Source: Parapedobacter sp051400755
GTDB taxonomy: Bacteria > Bacteroidota > Bacteroidia > Sphingobacteriales > Sphingobacteriaceae
Direction: 5' to 3'
Length of the DNA: 64,000 nt
NCBI RefSeq assembly: GCF_051400755.1
Contig: NZ_JBLFFL010000002.1
Coordinates: forward strand, 1 to 64,000
Shown here: in pieces, positions 60,508-64,000 of the stretch
Numbering within the stretch: position 1 is the stretch's first letter
How the letters are laid out: each line of letters starts with the position of its first letter
Translations under genes and position numbers: made by a program
The notes under the pieces: generated by a model
What the model saw: the letters and a program-made list of their open reading frames with translations, nothing else
Databases searched by the model: none
What the model was told of the DNA's origin: nothing

Positions 60508-61239
60508 ATGAGGAACTATATCACAGCCGCGATTATCAGTGTTGCGTTTATCATAGCAACCTATCTCCTAGCCAGCGCGTTCAAAAATCGGCACGCAAAT
60601 GAAGATACCATCAGTGTTACCGGATTGGGCAGCACGGACTTTGTTTCTGATTTGATTGTTTGGAACAGTTCGTTTTCTAAAAAGAGCAGTGACCTGAAGT
60701 CGGCCTATGCATCGTTAGAGCGTGATCGGGATGCGTTGAGGACTTATTTGCTGTCGAAAGGAATAAAGGAAAATGAAATTGTTTTTTCGTCGGTCAGTAT
60801 CGCTAAAGATTTTGAAAACACATACGATCAAAATTACAACGTCCGTTCGCAGGTTTTTACCGGCTATACGCTGACGCAAAACGTGCAGATCGAAAGCAAA
60901 GAAGTCGAAAAGATTGAAAATATTTCACGGGAAGTGACCGAATTGATCAATTCGGGCGTAGAATTATATTCGAACCCGCCTCAATATTATTATACCAAAT
61001 TGGCTGAACTTAAACTGAAAATGGCTGCCGAGGCAACCAAAGATGCCAAAATGCGCGCGGAGCAAATTGCCGAAAACGCGGGTGCTCAATTAGGTGATTT
61101 AAAAAAGGCTGATATGGGTGTTTTTCAGATCGTAGCACAAAATTCTTCGGAGGAATATTCCTGGGGAGGTTCTTTCAATACGTCTTCTAAAAAGAAGACC
61201 GCAACCATTACCATGAAGCTGGCTTATAAGATTGATTAG
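60508..61239 (+). CDS. SIMPL-domain protein
   Basis: A 243-residue protein with an N-terminal membrane anchor or signal (ITAAIISVAFIIATYLLASAF). A SIMPL (DUF541) domain follows: ISVTGLGSTDFVSDLIVWNSSFS, LLSKGIKENEIVFSSVSI, YTLTQNVQIESKEVEKI and AAEATKDAKMRAEQIAENAGAQLGDL. The domain forms ring oligomers in some homologues; its role is unclear. Its stop codon overlaps the convergent tamB stop by 4 bp. Confidence 0.88.
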   Translation: MRNYITAAIISVAFIIATYLLASAFKNRHANEDTISVTGLGSTDFVSDLIVWNSSFSKKSSDLKSAYASLERDRDALRTYLLSKGIKENEIVFSSVSIAKDFENTYDQNYNVRSQVFTGYTLTQNVQIESKEVEKIENISREVTELINSGVELYSNPPQYYYTKLAELKLKMAAEATKDAKMRAEQIAENAGAQLGDLKKADMGVFQIVAQNSSEEYSWGGSFNTSSKKKTATITMKLAYKID

Positions 61240-64000
61240 GGTGTTTTCACAGGTTCTTCTTCTGCTTCCTTCCGCCTCAGCCTAAACAACCGCTGGAAAT
61301 ATTCTTGAAACGTATAGAATTCCTGCCGGTACACCAATCCAAGTGCACTCACGTAGTTGTCATTCATGGTAAGTGGTAAGAAATTTCGGCTATTCAGCCG
61401 ATTGGAGCCGCGCAGGACCAGCCGACCGTCCTTGCGGATGAGGTATAGCAATTCAGCGTCGGTGACCACTCGATCACTGAATACGCTGAGGTCGGTGAGG
61501 TTGCGCCTGTCGGTGACGCCACCGGTGAAGATCAGCCGATCATTGAACAAGCGCACGGATGCGCTGGCGTCATTGAGCGAACGGATATTGAGATCTACGA
61601 AATTGAGGTTGAGCGATTGCGCGATCAGGTTATTGAGCTGGTTGAATGCCAGCTCGGTGCCTGCGCTTAATAACGTGTTATTCAATTCACGACTCAGATC
61701 GGCGGCTCCCCCGGGCACGAAGCTGCGGCGGACGATCAGGCTGAGGGCCTGCTGGTTCACGTTGTTGACATCGCTCAGGTAGCTCTGCAGTTCGTCTTTC
61801 ACATAGGGATCGTTCGGGAAATTGAGCGCAAAGGTGATATCGGGCCGCATGACATTGCCATTGAGGTTCATCAGGGCCTGGGCCATTACACGCTGTTCCA
61901 CGGTTTCGCGCCCAGCGGCGTTATACAGGGGGGATAGACTGGTGCGCTGTCCATAGACCGCGGTGAGGTTAATGGTCGCATCGGTGGGTTGTCCCGTCCA
62001 ACGAATGGTTCCTCCTTGGTTGATATCGAATATTTTGTTGATGAAATCTTGTGCGGTAAAGGTAAATTTGCCGATATTGATGGTATAATCGCCAAACATT
62101 TCAAAATCGCCGAGGCTGGAAATATGCAAGGATACTGACCCTTCTCCACGACCGGACAATTCACCTAAATCGGTGTAAAGGCTGGTTTCGGCGTCGGGTG
62201 TGATCTGTAGATCCATGTCCATGCTCAACCCCTTGAACAGTCGTGACTGGGGGCGTTGGGCCTCCAGCGTGTCGTGGCGTACAAAGTGGATGAAATCGTT
62301 ATCGCTCACGGTACCTACTGCGTTGAGCGGAATATGGATGCTGGTGTTTTCGCCGGTTTGCGCCTGAATGGCAATGTTCATGGCGTTTGTCGGTCCATGG
62401 AAGGCAAACCTCCCGGTACCGTAAGCGATGCCATAATACAATGGATTGTGCCTGAAGGTGGTGTTGAGCACGAGGAAATCGGTGGCGTCGACCACGACAT
62501 CGATCACCGGTATCAAGGGATTGCTCATGTCAATTTTCCCATTGGCAACGGCGTTATGTCCACCGGGATCGACGACGACTAGCTCTTCAAGGATAATGGT
62601 ACTGTTTGACAAGGATACCTCATCGTCTATTCGGTATGGCGTTTTGAGGTAATTGACGGTAAATTGGGCGTCATGTAAGTGACAGGTGCCATTGATTTTG
62701 GGAGCTAATATCGAACCCGTAATGTGGAGATCGGCAGATACCGTACCGGCGATGTCTGAAACAAGCCTGCCCAGGAGCGGTTGAAAAACCAGCAGCTCGG
62801 TATGGTTGAGGTTTGCTTTTACATTTAGTTTATCGGTCTGGGCAGCGGCGTTATAGGTGCCTGTGGCCATCAGGGTGTTTACCCCGTCATGTATGGCCTC
62901 TAACCGTACGTTTACCAGCTCACTGACCCGATCGAAATTAGCTTGCAAGAGTACGTCTCCAATGGTTGTTTGGTTGATACGAACGTCCTTGGCCACCATA
63001 TCTGTCAACGCGAAGGGATTTTTAAGGACCGATGATACGTCCATCTGCCCATCCAACACCCCACCGAGGTTCATGCCTGATGGCAAGGTGATGGCGTTGA
63101 GTGTATGGAGGTTGAAATTGTTGAAGGTGAGTGAAGCGTTATCCTCGGCATCAGCCGAAATGACGCCGTCCAATCGGACGATTTGATGGTTATTTGACAG
63201 TTGAAATCCACGCACGGTGAGTTTGCCATCCCTTAAATAAAACCGGGCATCCCGATCAAACTGCCAAGGTTCGTTATTCAATACCAACGACGACGATAGC
63301 AACTGCATGTTGAGGGGAGCATCTTTTTCGAAATGCACCAAACCATTCAAATCCAGCCGATTGCTTGCTGATGCGTCGGCGGCTTTGAGATTGAACTGCA
63401 GGCTGTCCCCCACAATGACGTTGGACAGGTTTACGTTATTGACATACAGGCTGTCGCCGAGGCTGATCCGGTCGGCAGTAACGAATAACCGCAAGGCGCC
63501 TTCCTGCGTAGACTCGTCTATAATCAATCGTCTCACATGGAGATTGCCGCGCGATACGTGGGGTACGAGGAGGTTAAAGTTGGCCACGCCTGTTGCCGTA
63601 GAGAAGTCTGCGTTTACCGAGGCGCCTTCGGGCACGTGCAGGTCAGGTGCCAGCAGGGCGGTGATGGGTAGGGCGTCTTTCAGTTCCAGGTTGAAATGAA
63701 AGGCTTGCTTGCCTACGGTGCCCAATGTCAACCCCATGGAAGGGGCGTATCGCATGGCGACGGATTTGAAATAGTTGCCCAGTGTGTTCAAGTCGATCTC
63801 GCCGTTTAATGTGGCATCTGCCATATCCGAATGCAGCCGAAGCGTTCGCTGCTGTTCACCTCCTGAAGCCACCAACGCCAGGGAGTCGATCGTGTGGGCT
63901 TCATTGTTGGTCCGGAAGTGGACATCGCGTAAGGCGATATCACCATGGATGTTGTTCAGCGTGTTGCCTTTGAAATTGCTGACCAGGGTGGCGCCCCCGA
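61236..64000 (-). CDS. tamB: TamB-domain translocation/assembly protein, C-terminal part (5' end outside window)
   Basis: The reading frame is open from the right edge (64000) down to a TAA at 61236, at least 921 residues. No true start is present: the first start-like codon (TTG, 63875) is internal, because in-frame codons continue beyond it. The sequence is a repetitive beta-rich stretch of short strands, as in the TamB/AsmA beta-taco fold. The C-terminal DUF490 domain is recognisable near FEMFGDYTINIGKFTFTAQDFINKIFDINQGGTIRWTG, then the final LSVFSDRVVTDAELLYLIRKDGRLVLRG. TamB-type proteins span the periplasm for lipid transport or outer-membrane protein assembly. Ends in a short charged tail. 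Confidence 0.9.
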   Translation of the reverse strand, partial: GGATLVSNFKGNTLNNIHGDIALRDVHFRTNNEAHTIDSLALVASGGEQQRTLRLHSDMADATLNGEIDLNTLGNYFKSVAMRYAPSMGLTLGTVGKQAFHFNLELKDALPITALLAPDLHVPEGASVNADFSTATGVANFNLLVPHVSRGNLHVRRLIIDESTQEGALRLFVTADRISLGDSLYVNNVNLSNVIVGDSLQFNLKAADASASNRLDLNGLVHFEKDAPLNMQLLSSSLVLNNEPWQFDRDARFYLRDGKLTVRGFQLSNNHQIVRLDGVISADAEDNASLTFNNFNLHTLNAITLPSGMNLGGVLDGQMDVSSVLKNPFALTDMVAKDVRINQTTIGDVLLQANFDRVSELVNVRLEAIHDGVNTLMATGTYNAAAQTDKLNVKANLNHTELLVFQPLLGRLVSDIAGTVSADLHITGSILAPKINGTCHLHDAQFTVNYLKTPYRIDDEVSLSNSTIILEELVVVDPGGHNAVANGKIDMSNPLIPVIDVVVDATDFLVLNTTFRHNPLYYGIAYGTGRFAFHGPTNAMNIAIQAQTGENTSIHIPLNAVGTVSDNDFIHFVRHDTLEAQRPQSRLFKGLSMDMDLQITPDAETSLYTDLGELSGRGEGSVSLHISSLGDFEMFGDYTINIGKFTFTAQDFINKIFDINQGGTIRWTGQPTDATINLTAVYGQRTSLSPLYNAAGRETVEQRVMAQALMNLNGNVMRPDITFALNFPNDPYVKDELQSYLSDVNNVNQQALSLIVRRSFVPGGAADLSRELNNTLLSAGTELAFNQLNNLIAQSLNLNFVDLNIRSLNDASASVRLFNDRLIFTGGVTDRRNLTDLSVFSDRVVTDAELLYLIRKDGRLVLRGSNRLNSRNFLPLTMNDNYVSALGLVYRQEFYTFQEYFQRLFRLRRKEAEEEPVKTP

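Noticed and set aside
1..64000. CRISPR arrays, ribosomal RNA genes, replication origin
   Set aside because: No regular repeat-spacer array, no rRNA signature and no DnaA-box cluster were seen; the regular repeats at 150-270 and 7261-7326 lack CRISPR-like repeat lengths or spacers.

Overview
The window looks like a chromosomal segment of a Bacteroidota bacterium, most likely of the Sphingobacteriaceae (Parapedobacter/Pedobacter-like). Supporting features are a GLPGLI-family protein, carboxypeptidase-regulatory-domain outer-membrane barrels, an HmuY-type heme lipoprotein, the 5-TM YidC with a large periplasmic domain, promoters of the Bacteroidota type (TTTG ... TAnnTTTG), weak Shine-Dalgarno sites, and a tmRNA tag GENNYALAA. 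Base composition is near balanced, except for a visibly AT-rich stretch at about 22.0-25.9 kb. The assignment is inference from gene content.

Layout. 0-0.27 kb: 3' end of an IS3-family element with a 32-bp-periodic repeat array. 0.5-3.5 kb: PH-domain protein, membrane-anchored AraC-type regulator, acyltransferase-3. 3.5-9.7 kb: a self-contained two-component locus, with an outer-membrane barrel plus GLPGLI protein on the minus strand, divergent from a histidine kinase plus OmpR-type regulator. The shared control region carries TGTTAA repeats at 10-bp spacing. 9.7-16.6 kb: small lipoprotein, acyl-CoA carboxylase beta, acyl-CoA dehydrogenase, and pyrG-yidC. 16.9-21.3 kb: two exported amidohydrolases. 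21.4-22.0 kb: rplS and tRNA-Pro.

22.0-25.9 kb: an AT-rich accessory island next to tRNA-Pro. It has a decayed tyrosine-recombinase gene, an intact three-gene operon (membrane-anchored erythromycin-esterase-like protein, ABC ATPase, ABC permease) and a decayed YhcG/DUF1016 gene. 26-32.8 kb: FUSC-family membrane protein, zinc alcohol dehydrogenase, Rossmann protein, lipoprotein aldose 1-epimerase, M23 peptidase. 32.9-39.5 kb: complete heme uptake operon hmuRYTUVS with a Fur-like operator over the promoter. 39.6-41.6 kb: cutC, small basic protein, tRNA-Cys, outer-membrane barrel. 41.6-45.2 kb: str operon rpsL-rpsG-fusA-rpsJ. 45.2-47.5 kb: lipoprotein, then an azoreductase/DoxX operon divergent from an HxlR regulator with two palindromes between them.

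47.6-50.2 kb: tmRNA and hisG-hisD. 50.5-57.6 kb: glycogen/alpha-glucan operon (GH31 glucosidase, glgB, glgA, glgC with overlapping genes). 57.6-64 kb: mnmE, a DUF2130 coiled-coil protein, a SIMPL-domain protein, and the 3' part of tamB, which runs off the right edge.

The most promising items for follow-up are the phased-repeat operator of the GLPGLI/two-component locus, the esterase-ABC cassette in the tRNA-Pro island, the 32-bp periodic end of the IS3 element, the metal-site-lacking amidohydrolase pair, and the HxlR double palindrome.
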